Shown in pieces: positions 46,425 to 57,026 of a stretch of 64,000 nucleotides of DNA; the first letter of the stretch is position 1, and the number at the start of each line of letters is the position of its first letter. This DNA comes from CAILZL01 sp049840395 (GTDB lineage: Bacteria; Pseudomonadota; Gammaproteobacteria; Steroidobacterales; Steroidobacteraceae). Under the pieces are notes generated by a model. It made no database searches, was not told where the DNA came from, and saw only the letters and a program-made list of their open reading frames with translations. Made by a program: the position numbers and the translations under genes. The DNA lies in the NCBI GenBank assembly GCA_049840395.1, contig JASGLD010000001.1:868001-932000 (forward strand), read 5' to 3'.

Positions 46425-48373
46425 TGAGCGAGCCGCTGCTCAAATTGCGCCAGTTGACTCGCGAGTTTCCCGCTGGCGATGAGATGGTTGCGGTGCTGAA
46501 AGGCATCGATCTCGATATTCATGCCGGCGAAATGATTGCCATCATCGGCGCTTCCGGCTCCGGGAAATCGACGTTGATGAATATTCTCGGCTGTCTGGAC
46601 AAGCCCAGTTCTGGCAGTTACCAGGTTGCGGGGCGAGAAACTGCCGAGATGCAGCCGGATGAACTGGCGCAACTGCGTCGCGAGCATTTCGGTTTCATCT
46701 TTCAACGCTATCACCTGCTTGCCGATCTGAGCGCGCAACGTAACGTAGAAGTGCCGGCGATTTATGCGGGTAAGGAGCCGCTGGCCCGCCATGCACGAGC
46801 ACGCGCAGTACTCGAACGGCTCGGCCTGGGGCATCGTCTCGACTATCGACCGGGACACTTGTCCGGTGGTCAGCAGCAACGCGTGTCGATTGCGCGAGCG
46901 TTGATCAATGGTGGCGAGGTGATTTTGGCCGATGAACCCACCGGCGCGCTGGATAGCGCCAGTGGCGAAGAAGTAATGCGAATCCTTGAAGAATTGAATG
47001 CCGAAGGGCACACCATCATTCTGGTAACGCACGATGCGCACGTAGCGCAGCATGCACGGCGCATTATCGAAATCAGCGATGGAGAAATCACCGCTGACCG
47101 CATGGTCGGCTCTAGAGAGCAACCGGTTCGTCAGCGCATCATGTCGCCGACACAGAGGATCAGCGGTTGGCGTGCGCTCACCGAGCGATTCGTCGAAGCC
47201 TTCCGCATGGCCACCATCGCCATGATGGCGCATCGCATGCGCACCTTCCTGACTATGCTGGGCATCATTATCGGCATTGCGTCCGTGGTATCGGTGGTGG
47301 CGCTGGGCACTGGCGCACAGCAGAAAATCCTGGCTGACATCAATAGTTCCGGAACCAACACACTGGAAGTATTTGCCGGTCGGGGGTTTGGCGATCTGCG
47401 CGCTGCAGCCGTGAACACGCTCACTGTAGCCGATGGCGCTGCACTGACCACACAACCCTTCGTCGATGGGGTAACGCCCCAGGTATCCACCAATCAAACG
47501 GCGCGATACCGTGAGATTGCTGCTTCAGCGCAGATTACGGGCGTGGGCTCTGAATACTTCCGGGTCAGGGGACGAAAACTTGCGACTGGAAGCCTCTTCG
47601 ATGCGGCTGCCGAGCAGGAAGGGAGCCAAGTCGCGGTAATCGAACAGAGCACGGCTGACAAGTTCTTTGCAGGCACGAATCCTATTGGGGAGGTCTTGCT
47701 GCTGGGCAGTGTTCCGGTGCGCGTGATCGGGGTGTTGGAAAAAAATCAAAACGGCATGTTCAACAGCAATGTGGTGCTGGTTTATGCGCCTTACACCACC
47801 GTAACTTCGCGACTGATCGGCAGCAATCGCTTGCAGAGCCTGACGGTGCGCATTGCCGACAGCTATGAACCGAAGGTAGCTGAGGCGGCGGTGCGTAAGC
47901 TACTCACCATGCGACATGGTGAGACGGATTTTATTATCCAGAACAGCGACAGCATTCGTGAACAGATCACCCGCGCCACGGGTACGTTGACGCTACTGGT
48001 GTCCGCCATCGCAGTAATCTCATTGGTGGTGGGGGGCATCGGTGTGATGAATATCATGCTTGTCTCAGTGATCGAGCGTACCCGCGAGATCGGCGTACGC
48101 ATGGCAGTGGGTGCGCGTCAAACCGACATCATGCAGCAGTTTCTCATCGAGGCGGTATTGGTGTGCCTGGTGGGTGGCGTCATTGGCGTGACCATTGCCT
48201 GGCTGATTGCCGTGCTGGTCGAGAAGTTTGCGCCAAGCGTGTCCATGCTGATTTCAAGTACCTCAATGATCGCCGCCTTCGCCTGTTGCACCGCTATCGG
48301 TGTGGGCTTCGGTTTCCTGCCGGCGCGTAATGCGGCGCGGCTGGACCCTATCGAATCGCTGGCCCGCGATTGA
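46424..48373 (+). CDS. macB: MacB-like ABC exporter, fused ATPase and permease
   Basis: A 649-aa protein. ATPase domain 1-230: Walker A GASGSGKST, signature LSGGQQQR, Walker B VILADEPTGALD, switch His in LVTHDAH. Permease: TM1 near 270-295 (MRTFLTMLGIIIGIASVVSV), a large periplasmic domain, and three C-terminal helices with GGIGVMNIMLVSVIERTREI and GVRMAVGARQTDI. It exports substrates such as peptides or macrolides from the periplasm via MacA. It could export some of the many signal-bearing proteins or their products, but no sequence feature shows it. Confidence 0.92.
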   Translation: MSEPLLKLRQLTREFPAGDEMVAVLKGIDLDIHAGEMIAIIGASGSGKSTLMNILGCLDKPSSGSYQVAGRETAEMQPDELAQLRREHFGFIFQRYHLLADLSAQRNVEVPAIYAGKEPLARHARARAVLERLGLGHRLDYRPGHLSGGQQQRVSIARALINGGEVILADEPTGALDSASGEEVMRILEELNAEGHTIILVTHDAHVAQHARRIIEISDGEITADRMVGSREQPVRQRIMSPTQRISGWRALTERFVEAFRMATIAMMAHRMRTFLTMLGIIIGIASVVSVVALGTGAQQKILADINSSGTNTLEVFAGRGFGDLRAAAVNTLTVADGAALTTQPFVDGVTPQVSTNQTARYREIAASAQITGVGSEYFRVRGRKLATGSLFDAAAEQEGSQVAVIEQSTADKFFAGTNPIGEVLLLGSVPVRVIGVLEKNQNGMFNSNVVLVYAPYTTVTSRLIGSNRLQSLTVRIADSYEPKVAEAAVRKLLTMRHGETDFIIQNSDSIREQITRATGTLTLLVSAIAVISLVVGGIGVMNIMLVSVIERTREIGVRMAVGARQTDIMQQFLIEAVLVCLVGGVIGVTIAWLIAVLVEKFAPSVSMLISSTSMIAAFACCTAIGVGFGFLPARNAARLDPIESLARD

Positions 48374-48525
48374 CGATGGTAGAAGTGGCGACAGTGCGAA
48401 TTCCTTAATTGCCTGTGAGGGCTTACAGAAATTAAAAAAAACAGGTTCTTAAGAAGTTCAAAAAACGGTGCTGTTCTATTTTTTGAGCCGTCCGCTTTTG
48501 GCTTCTATGCAAGGCCGGGGATTTA

Positions 48526-48903
48526 ATGGGATACAACAATATGGTTAGAAATCTAATAGTACTTGGCGCTGCAATGTGTCACTTTGGATGTACTAGCCAG
48601 CCTTTGGATTCAAAAAACAAGTCCGCACTTGTGTATTCAAACACTACGGAAATCCCATTGATATTTGGGTCATCTGTTTTTGTCAGTCACGTAGACGGGG
48701 TTGCTGTCGATTACTCAAAAGGGTACGTGTCGATTACGCCGGGTCTTCGCCAGCTACGCATCATATCGGTAAGATGTATTTTTCCCGTGGCCGTTATTAC
48801 TTGCATATCCGGTATGCGCTCGGCTGAGGTCGAATACAATTTCGTAGGTGGCGAAGCTTTCCGCATCGAGGGCTGGCCTCCAGCATTGGTCAGACTGGAC
48901 TAA
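48526..48903 (+). CDS. Small exported or lipoprotein of unknown function
   Basis: A 125-aa protein. The N-terminus (MVRNLIVLGAAMCHFGCTSQ) looks like a lipoprotein signal with a non-standard box (HFGC). The rest is beta-rich: FGSSVFVSHVDGVAVDYSKG, SITPGLRQLRIISVRC and EYNFVGGEAFRIEGWPPALV. This recalls small lipoproteins that coat the envelope, but no family was identified. AT-richer than neighbours. ATG at 48526 or 48541. Confidence 0.6.
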   Translation: MGYNNMVRNLIVLGAAMCHFGCTSQPLDSKNKSALVYSNTTEIPLIFGSSVFVSHVDGVAVDYSKGYVSITPGLRQLRIISVRCIFPVAVITCISGMRSAEVEYNFVGGEAFRIEGWPPALVRLD

Positions 48904-49069
48904 CCGCTGCATCGGATCGCAGTTAACTTCACGGATCCAATCACATTAGACTGAATATTTTCAAAATGCTCTGATTACGGGTGTTCATTAGTTGGAGTAC
49001 ATCGAATTGCAGGTCGCGATTGATACATCAATGCTTGCGATGCTGCGCGTGCTCACCTAGTCTAATCGC

Positions 49070-49981
49070 ATGCACAGCAGGATTAGCGTTCGGAATCTTC
49101 ATAAAAGCTACGGCCGCGTCGCCGCCGTGCGTGATGTTTCCTTTGCAGTGGCGGCCGGTGAGATTGTCGGTTTGATCGGCATCAATGGCGCCGGCAAGAC
49201 TTCAACACTGGAATGCCTGCTGGGATTACGCGCAGCCGATCAGGGTGAAATCGAAATCTGTGGTATCGATGCGCGCCGACGTGCCGATGTGGCATCCCAT
49301 ATCGGTGCGGTGCTACAGATCACGGCATTGCAGGACGCACTGACGCCACGAGAAGCATTGCATCTGTTTGCGTCGCTGCATGCTGCACCTACACAGTTAG
49401 AGTTACTCGATCAGTTCGGTCTGAGCGACTGTGCCGATCTGCCTTTTCAGGTGCTATCGGGCGGTCAGCGACAACGACTGGCTTTGGCATTGGCGTTGAT
49501 CAACCGGCCTGATGTGTTGGTGCTCGATGAGCCCTGCGCCGGCCTTGATCCGGGTGCGCGTCAGCAACTGCATGGATTGATTCAACAATTGCGTGGGCAA
49601 GGCCGGGCTATCCTGCTGAGCACTCATGATCTGGAAGAGGCAAGGATGCTATGCGACCGCATTCTGGTCATGCATCGCGGTCAGCTGATTGCCAGTGGTA
49701 CGCCGCAGGAGTTGATGACGAATACCGGCGTCGGGCAGCAGTTACGTGTGGTCAGCGAGCCTATGTTGAGTGAACAGATGCTGTTGCAATTGCAGGGCGT
49801 GCAGGCCGTCTTGGCAGAGGCGGGCGGTTGGTTGCTGCAGGTATCCGATCCGTTAGTGACCCTGCCGGCGTTGCTGACAACATTGACGCAGCAACAGGCG
49901 CAGTTGATCGAATTGCACTTGCAATCGGCCACTTTGCAGCAGGCCTTCCTGGAAATGACTGCAGTGGATAAGTCCCGATGA
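49070..49981 (+). CDS. ABC transporter ATP-binding protein
   Basis: A 303-aa ABC-2 type ATPase. Walker A GINGAGKTS (about 36-44), Q-loop AVLQITALQDALTPRE, signature LSGGQRQR, Walker B VLVLDEPCAGLDPG, switch LLSTHDLEEAR. A C-terminal extension of about 90 residues (beyond 215) is typical for drug or polysaccharide exporters. The stop overlaps the permease start (ATGA). Confidence 0.93.
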   Translation: MHSRISVRNLHKSYGRVAAVRDVSFAVAAGEIVGLIGINGAGKTSTLECLLGLRAADQGEIEICGIDARRRADVASHIGAVLQITALQDALTPREALHLFASLHAAPTQLELLDQFGLSDCADLPFQVLSGGQRQRLALALALINRPDVLVLDEPCAGLDPGARQQLHGLIQQLRGQGRAILLSTHDLEEARMLCDRILVMHRGQLIASGTPQELMTNTGVGQQLRVVSEPMLSEQMLLQLQGVQAVLAEAGGWLLQVSDPLVTLPALLTTLTQQQAQLIELHLQSATLQQAFLEMTAVDKSR

Positions 49982-51354
49982 ATGGCTTTCTGTATTCGTT
50001 GCAGATCAGCTTAAAGCTGTATTTCCGCAATCGCATGGCCATGCTGTATGGCTATCTGTTTCCTCTGTTGTTTCTGCTGGCGTTTCGGGTGTTGTATCGC
50101 TATGAAGCAGAACCGCTGCTCAATCATGTCGGGCAGTTGCTCACCATTGGTATTCTGGGCGGCGCTTGTTTTGGCTTGCCTACCACGTTGGTAAGCGAAC
50201 GTGAGCGCGGGGTATGGCGTCGTTATCAGTTGATGGCGCAACGACAGCGCATGCTTATCAGCAACCTGGTGGCGCGTTACTGCATTCTGATATCGGCCGT
50301 GCTGCTGCAACTGCTGTGCGCTATGGCGCTGGGTATGCCTTTGCCAATGCATCCCTTGGCGCTATGCATTGCATTCACCGTCGCCAGCTTTACATTCCTG
50401 GGTGTCGGGCTGGTAGTCGCCGCGCTGGCTGATACGGTGCCCGCAGTGCAGGCGCTTGGGCAGTGTCTGTTTCTGCCCATGCTGATTTTAGGCGGGGTAG
50501 CGGTGCCGGTGAGCGCCCTGCCTGAGTGGACGCGGCAATTTGCATTGTACTTGCCAGGCATCTACTCGGTGGCTGCTTTGCAGCAGGCAATGATGGGGGC
50601 TCTAGCTGGCAAGGAACTGCTGGCATTGTTGCTGACAGGATGCTGCAGCGGCGCGGTCGGTGTGTTGCTGTTTCGCTGGGATTCGCAGCAACAGTTTCGG
50701 TATCTACCCCGCAAGGGATGGCTGGCATTGGCATTGCTATGCTGGGTGGCAACCGGTTGGTATTTTCAATCGCACCGCGAAGCGTCGGCTGCACTCGTTG
50801 CCATTCGCTCAGTGAACACCGATGTTGAGCCCTGGCGGCAAGTAGATCTCAATGACATCGATGCGCAGATCGACTTTACGCAATTGCCACCCGATAACGG
50901 CATCGTCACACCCATTGCCGCGGCCGATCAGTTGCCAGAGGGCGAAATCATCAATTCGCTCAATCGCATCGCCAGTGGTCTCGATCAATGGGCACCAGCT
51001 CTTGAGGTTGATCGGTTACAGCGCGTCCGCAACTACTTGTTGTTGATCGGCACATTGGATGTATTGCAACAGCCTACCGAGGCGTTTGCACCCAGCATTG
51101 TATTCACGCGCATGCAACAGGAAATGTCGAGCCAGGATCTGCAGAAAATCTTGTTCTGGATTGCTACGCATGTACAGGAGGGGAGTGTGGCAGGATTGGA
51201 TCAATTGGCCTCGCTGGGCATAACTGGTCATGCCGATGTCGTTGAAACTCGCAGCCGAGCCGCTCTCTACGCAGTCAAGTTTTTGGCCAGACTACGGGGA
51301 ACCACTGCGGCCGCGCGTGCCTGTGATAGCCAAGGTTCGTGCGTCGCTGAATGA
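49978..51354 (+). CDS. ABC-2 type permease with long C-terminal extension
   Basis: A 458-aa protein. Residues 1-245 form an ABC-2 membrane domain with six helices (FPLLFLLAFRVLYR, LTIGILGGACFGLP, LPMLILGGVAVPVSALPEW). Residues about 250-270 are a further helix (GWLALALLCWVATGWYFQSH). The remaining 185 residues are soluble and probably periplasmic, with Leu/Gln-rich helices (IINSLNRIASGLDQWAPALE) and a pair of Cys near the end (ACDSQGSC). This extension is not part of the standard permease and has no family I recognise. Confidence 0.85.
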   Translation: MNGFLYSLQISLKLYFRNRMAMLYGYLFPLLFLLAFRVLYRYEAEPLLNHVGQLLTIGILGGACFGLPTTLVSERERGVWRRYQLMAQRQRMLISNLVARYCILISAVLLQLLCAMALGMPLPMHPLALCIAFTVASFTFLGVGLVVAALADTVPAVQALGQCLFLPMLILGGVAVPVSALPEWTRQFALYLPGIYSVAALQQAMMGALAGKELLALLLTGCCSGAVGVLLFRWDSQQQFRYLPRKGWLALALLCWVATGWYFQSHREASAALVAIRSVNTDVEPWRQVDLNDIDAQIDFTQLPPDNGIVTPIAAADQLPEGEIINSLNRIASGLDQWAPALEVDRLQRVRNYLLLIGTLDVLQQPTEAFAPSIVFTRMQQEMSSQDLQKILFWIATHVQEGSVAGLDQLASLGITGHADVVETRSRAALYAVKFLARLRGTTAAARACDSQGSCVAE

Positions 51355-51390
51355 CTGCTACATTGTCTGGCGGTGATGTGCTGCTGTTTG

Positions 51391-52491
51391 CTAAGGAATA
51401 GTCAGAACCAGTTTGCCGCGAGTGTGTCCCTGACGTCCGTCCTCGAATGCCTTTTCAATATCCGCCAATGGATAGGCCTTATCGACACGTACCTGGTACT
51501 TGCCTTGGTTGACCAGATCGGCAATGTTTTGCAGCACGCCTCCAATAGGTGTTGCGCCGGTCATGGAGCGACCTGCACAGGTAACACCGGCGGCCTGACA
51601 ATCTGCATCGGAAGGACGCCCTGATACGCTAACCAGTTGTCCACCTTTCTTGATGATGGGCAACGAACGGGTGGCAGTGTCTGCATCGCGAGTGTTCATG
51701 ACGATGTCGATGTCTCGTACTTTGTTTTCAAATTTCTCGGTGGTGTAATCGATGGTTTCATCTGCGCCCATGGAACGCAGATAGTCATGATTAGCTTTGG
51801 AAGCGGTGGCAATGACATAGGCGCCACGAGCTTTGGCGATCTGAATCGCCGCAGAGCCCACGCCGCCCGCGCCACCGTGAACCAGCACGCGTTGACCCTT
51901 GCCAACCTTGGCCACATCCACGAGCACCGCCCATGCGGCATAAGCCACTGTTGGAATGCCCGCAGCCTGTTCAAAGCTCAGCTTGTCGGGTTTGCGCACC
52001 AACGCTGCAACAGGCGCAACTGCATATTGCGCATAGGCACCGCGTGAATCGAGAAAGGCGATCACCGCGTCACCGACTTTCCAGTTAGTTACGCCAGGCC
52101 CGATCGCGGTAATGATGCCGGCGGCATCGAAGCCCAGTACCGAATCTGGATTGCGCGTGGTTGAGCCGCCGCCAGGTCCACCGGGAGGAGGACCGCCGGC
52201 CATACCTGTATTGGGTGCGCCGGGAGGAGGACCGCCTGCACCCATTCCGTTTTCACCACCTGGCGCTCGCCAGTCCACTGGGTTAAGTCCAGCTGCGCGG
52301 ACCTTGATGAGGACTTCGTCGTTAACGGGTACGGGTTGCGTGACGGTCTTAACGACGGTCGTCGTGCCTGTATGTACTGCTCCTTGCATGGTCGCAGCAG
52401 AAGCCACGCTACAGCAGCTTATTGTGCTGAATACTGCGCTCACTACCGAACGAGTTAACCAGGTCATAAACGATATGCGTGAGTGAGTCAT
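51391..52491 (-). CDS. Exported MDR-family quinone-oxidoreductase-like protein with Gly/Pro-rich insert
   Basis: A 366-aa protein. The N-terminal hydrophobic segment (VVSAVFSTISCCSVASAA) is a signal peptide. GroES-like part: NDEVLIKVRAAGLNPVDWRA; Rossmann part: GKGQRVLVHGGAGGVGSAAI and SMGADETIDYTTEKF. An insert of about 40 Gly/Pro/Met-rich residues (GGENGMGAGGPPPGAPNTGM onward, about 78-112) lies in the N-domain at the place where the 43907 protein has its own. No zinc ligands seen. The C-terminus matches the 43907 protein closely (HTRGKLVLTIP). Periplasmic location would deprive it of NAD(P)H. Confidence 0.82.
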   Translation of the reverse strand: MTHSRISFMTWLTRSVVSAVFSTISCCSVASAATMQGAVHTGTTTVVKTVTQPVPVNDEVLIKVRAAGLNPVDWRAPGGENGMGAGGPPPGAPNTGMAGGPPPGGPGGGSTTRNPDSVLGFDAAGIITAIGPGVTNWKVGDAVIAFLDSRGAYAQYAVAPVAALVRKPDKLSFEQAAGIPTVAYAAWAVLVDVAKVGKGQRVLVHGGAGGVGSAAIQIAKARGAYVIATASKANHDYLRSMGADETIDYTTEKFENKVRDIDIVMNTRDADTATRSLPIIKKGGQLVSVSGRPSDADCQAAGVTCAGRSMTGATPIGGVLQNIADLVNQGKYQVRVDKAYPLADIEKAFEDGRQGHTRGKLVLTIP

Positions 52492-52637
52492 GTCGTACTT
52501 GTTTCCTTAAGGGCGTCGATAAATACGAGTTGGGTAATCCTCAGTGACGTATAGGCATCAAGCGCCGGTAATGGAGACGCCGAACCTCATGCCGTGCATG
52601 AGGTCGCGTAGTCCAGAGCCTTATTAAAAACAGGTGA

Positions 52638-53042
52638 TTAACGAGCCGGTGTGCTGCCTGCCGGAGCATTGCCTTGTGCGCCGCCGGGCGGTGGTGCGCC
52701 ACTTGGACCGGCATTACATACCCAGATCATCTCCTTGGTATTGAGTTTGCCATCCTTGTTTTGGTCGGCCTCTGCCTGCGGCATACGGGCGGTGAGTTCA
52801 GCGACGGTCATGTCCCCGTCCTTAGCTGTATGCAACATGCTGAAGATAGATTCGCATACGCCAGTCGCTTTCCATTCGGCCAACGAGATTTTTCCGTCCT
52901 TATTTGTGTCGGCTTCTTGAATGAAGGGCGTGAAGTCGAATTTAGTAGTGTTCTGCGGCGGCGCGGCGGCGGGGGGCGGTGTTTGGGCAAGTGCAGAAGT
53001 CGCGGCAAATGCGACCATGAGAATGCAATTGGATAATTTCAT
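52638..53042 (-). CDS. Exported EF-hand protein
   Basis: A 134-aa protein with signal (to ALAQT) and a Pro/Ala linker (PPPAAAPPQNTTKF). EF-hand loops DTNKDGKISLAE (about 45-56) and DQNKDGKLNTKE (about 92-103) are canonical, and a degenerate one (TAKDGDMTVAEL) lies between them. The tail is Gly/Pro/Ala-rich (SGAPPPGGAQGNAPAG). Relative of the 34361 protein. It is divergent from the GH106-like gene, with the recurrent motif between them. Confidence 0.85.
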   Translation of the reverse strand: MKLSNCILMVAFAATSALAQTPPPAAAPPQNTTKFDFTPFIQEADTNKDGKISLAEWKATGVCESIFSMLHTAKDGDMTVAELTARMPQAEADQNKDGKLNTKEMIWVCNAGPSGAPPPGGAQGNAPAGSTPAR

Positions 53043-53170
53043 GAGTACTCCTGAGTGACGATTATCTGACCTGTTCTACGGTCCCTTGATGGGTCGCTGT
53101 CGTTCTGGGTCACGGAAGAGCTACTACCTTTGCAGGTGTATTTTGAAGTGGCAAGAAAACAATCACCAAG

Positions 53171-53196
53171 TGCACTGGAGCGTTTCGAAGTGCCAC
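53171..53196. promoter_or_regulatory. TGCAY-N12-AAGTGC motif, copy 2
   Basis: TGCAC, 12 bases ending TTTCG, then AAGTGC-CAC. It lies 129 bp ahead of the leftward EF-hand gene and 138 bp ahead of the rightward GH106-like gene. Confidence 0.55.
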
Positions 53197-53333
53197 TGTC
53201 TGTTGTTGTTGGACGTTAACCTCTTGCTCAAGATGGTGGCATGCGCGTAGAAAGTTGAATAAATAGTTGCATTGAGATTGCGTCGTAGCATTGTGCAATG
53301 CGACAAACCAACGAATTAAAGTGGGATAAGAAT

Positions 53334-56300
53334 ATGAACCACCGATTTCGGGGCTTTCTTTTGATGCTGTTGTGCGGGCTGATAGTGCCTGGCTGCAGCA
53401 ATCAGTCCGAAAATCCTTTGCCCGTTTCGGAATTGGCGAGTCGGGTATCTCCGTCGTATCGCTTGAACACTGTATATAAGGGGAGTGTGCTCGAAAGCTT
53501 TTTGCAGCCAAGCTATCGAGATCGGCCAATGGCGCGTATGTGGTTTCCGGATGCCGGTGCGGGCCTGGATGAATTCGATACCATCGGCAAACAGATAAAG
53601 GCGCTTGCCGAAGGCGGCTTCGGCGGCGTGGAAGTAGCCATGCTGGCCGATGGCGCGAATTTCACGAACGATCAGTCGCGTCTGATTGGCTGGGGAACAG
53701 ATGCCTGGCGCAAGCTGCTGAAGAAAGTCCTCAAAGCAGCCAACGAAGTGCCTGGTGGTTTCACGGTTGATATCACCATCGCGCCACATTGGCCATTGAT
53801 TATCAGCAGTATCGATCCGAACGATGATGCCGCCGTACAAGAGGTGTCACACACCGTACAGAAGTTGACCACTGAGCAGGTTGGTAGTGGCAAAGTGAAA
53901 TTACCGTTGCCGACGATACGGCTACGGGATGGAATCACGGCTGCACCCGCTGCACCGTTTATCTTTACTGATACTTTGGTGTCTGCCGTACTGTTAAAAG
54001 TCGCCGCTATCGACGCCAAGGGCAATCCGCAATATGACCTCGGCTCGCTGATTGATCTGACTAACAACACCCAAGCAGTTGCAGGCGCCGGCTATGCGGC
54101 AGGCGTGCCGGATGCCGCTGCGGCGAAAAAGTACGGCTTCGACTACCAACAGGTGGTGGAACTATGGGGTTCGGAGCCGGCGGCAAGTGCTGATCTGAGC
54201 AAGAGTTTCAATCGCAAGGTCGACGCTGAGGGTAACCGTGCTCGCATGAAGGATTGGCAGTCGGTATATCAAGCTGATCTATCTGCTGCTGATACTCAAT
54301 TACGGGGTTATCAGCCCAGTGCGGGGACGACTATCAAGCCTGGCGACTATGTAGCCGTGACTATCTATCGTCGAGGCACCGGCCAGGTCATGTCGGATGG
54401 TGGCTTCGGCGGCATTGCGGTGCTGATGTATGGCCGCACTTACACCACGGATTACTTCTCTAAAGAAGGTGTCGACGCAGTGTCGTGGTTCTGGGAACAG
54501 AAGATCCTCGACGACGAATTACGCGCAATGCTTAAAACAAACAAGTCGAGCATCTTTGAAGACTCGATAGAAACTGCAGCTTCTACTGCATTCTGGTCGC
54601 ATTCACTGTCGGACAAGCTCAGGGCGCGCAACTATTGATATGCCGTGCAGATGCCCGCTGTCGTGGCGTTGGGCGCCACATCTTTTACCGACGCGACGCT
54701 AGCCGCCCGCATCCACACCGATTTCAGCAACACGTTGGGTAAGTTGTACGAAACCGAGCACCTGCAGCCAATCAGCCAGTGGGCCAAGAGCTTCGAATAC
54801 ACCTATCGTGCCCAGGCCCGTGGTGTGACCGGTGTCGATCAGTTCTCCTCGGCAGCGATTGTCGATATTCCGGAAGGAGACAACGGTACCAAGGGCGATG
54901 GCATTCGCCAGCTGGCCGGTGCAGCGCGTATGGAAGACAAAGCATATGTATCAATGGAAGCGGTCACTGGCTTCGGTAACCTCATGCTCAACTGGGCGGA
55001 TGTGTTGACTGAAGTAACCCAGAATTTTTCGCATGGCGTGAACCACGTCATCCTGCACGGCTCACCGTACAACAAGACGTGGAATGGTTACATGTCCAAC
55101 TGGAGCGGCTGGCAGGCGTTTGGCAATAACTTCGCCGAGTCATACACCTATCGGCAAATTTATTGGGAGGATGTGGCTTCTCTAAGTGGCTACATGGCGC
55201 GTAATCAGGCGGTGTTGCGCAATGGCGTAGCAAAGGTTGATCTGGCGGTGATTGGCAATGGCTCGGGCAATTCGTTCCAGAATCTGCTGGACAACGGTTA
55301 TTCGTACCACGTCGCCAGCGAAGCCATGCTCAATCTCAAGTCGGCCACCGTTTCCAATGGACGTCTGTACGAGAATGGACCTGCTTATAAAGCCATGATC
55401 GTGGTCGGTTCATTGAATGATGGCGCGGGCGGCACTGATAACACCGATCCAATGGGTGGGCCTGAAGGCTTAGCACAGGGTATGAGCGCGGGTGCGCCTG
55501 ATGGCGGTTCGGTAGGGCCAGCCAGTGTTGCAGCCAGCTTTGAGGAAGAACCGCCTCGCTCCTACAGGGTCGCATTGATAAAGAAGCTGCAATCGCTGGC
55601 CGAGAGCGGCTTGCCAGTCGTGCTGTTGAATATGACTGCCAAAAGCGTGTCTGGCACCGAAGCGGGTGATAACACCGATGCCGCGCTGGTGGCGGCGTTA
55701 GAGCAATTAAAAGCGACAAAGAATGTGGTTCAGACTAGTACGCGTGCCGACGTATTAGCGGCACTGAAGCGTTTACTGATCAAGCCCGCCGCGTCATATG
55801 ATCAGGTTGCGCTGGAAGCCACTCACTACGTCGATAAGCTCGATGGCTCCGACTATTTCTATCTCTATAACAACACCAACCCGCGCAATGGCGGAATGTT
55901 GAATGTGGGGCAGAACCTGCGTTACAAAACCGGTAAGGCTGTGACAACCGACGTCGTGTTGACCGGTATCGGTATTCCATACCAACTGAATGCGTGGACT
56001 GGCGAAATCAGACCCATCGCGCAATATCATGTCAATCAGGACGGCACGGTATCGACACGCATCAATCTGCATGGTGGTGAGTCGACGATAGTGGCATTAC
56101 TCAACAAAAACGTTGGTAAGGCTGCCGCGGGCGTTGTCGAGGCATCGGGTGCAGAGGCCATATACCGAGACGGCTCTATGTGGTTGCGCAGCAAAATTGC
56201 CGGTGAGCATACAGTGGTGCTGGCAGACGGTAACAAGAAAACCGTTTTATTTGGCGAGACACCTACGTTACTGGACCTCGGTATGGCCAAGTGGAATCTT

Positions 56301-56861
56301 GAACTACAGAGCTTTGGCCCTGATTACACTAATGCCAACAAGCAGGGCAAGATCGTTACTGAATTCGATACGCCCTATGCGATGTATAAAGATCCGAGTG
56401 CGTCTACAAAGACCACGATCAATTTCCAGAACATCTCATTAGGTAGCTGGAGTGACTTGCCAGCCACCAAGCAACAATTGGCTACGCTGGGCGTCAAATC
56501 GATGCTGAATGTATCGGGCATTGGCCGCTACACCACCAGTTTCGATCTGCCACCAGACTGGAGCAATGATACAGGTGCAGTGCTGAAGCTGGGTTACGGT
56601 CAGGATCAGGTGACGGAAGTTGTCATCAACGGAAAAAGTTTGAAAGGCTTTAATGTCATTGCGGATGAAGTGGATCTCGGTGGCTACCTGCAACCCGGTA
56701 AAAACAATCTGACTATCAAGTTGGACACATCGTTGTTCAATCGTGCCGTGGTGGAATCCTTGGTGTTCAAACTGCCGGGGCGTCAGATCAACGGTAACAA
56801 GCCTGTCGGCTACGGCCTGAAGTCGGCGACCTTGACGCCCTACACGGAAAAGCCTCTATGA
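53334..56861 (+). pseudogene. GH106-like glycoside hydrolase (alpha-L-rhamnosidase type) interrupted by in-frame TGA
   Basis: One frame of 1,175 codons from ATG 53334 to 56861 is interrupted only by TGA at 54636-54638 (codon 435). Before it reads DKLRARNY, after it YAVQMPAVVALGATSF, natural continuation. A lipobox (IVPGC) marks export. The first half has RPMARMWFPDAGAG and EGGFGGVEVAMLADG, typical of GH106. The second has ETEHLQPISQWAKSF, DIPEGDNGTKGDGIRQLAG and a C-terminal beta-sandwich. A Met/Gly/Ala-rich insert lies near codon 705 (MGGPEGLAQGMSAGAPDGG). GH106 removes rhamnose from pectin or flavonoid glycosides. It may be inactive, or made as two parts. Confidence 0.8.
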
Positions 56862-57026
56862 CGCTTTCAGGTCTGTGGTGGTGAGGAATGACAGATATGG
56901 GCATTCTTAGAAACAAAAACAAATTTCAGGCTGCACTTTGATCAATATCTTTACTGATTCAGGAGCACCGGTAAAACCGGTTACGGCTTTGTCTGTGTTT
57001 CTATAAATCGATCCAACGGAATAATT

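Noticed and set aside
46175..47497. 440-codon open frame on the minus strand
   Set aside because: It lies antisense to the macA end and the macB ATPase, has low-complexity His/Gln-rich translation and no family resemblance. It is a shadow of GC-biased coding on the other strand.
48456..48487. AT-rich hairpin after macB
   Set aside because: The arms are only A and T runs (TCAAAAAA / TTTTTTGA) with a long loop; too weak to call a terminator.
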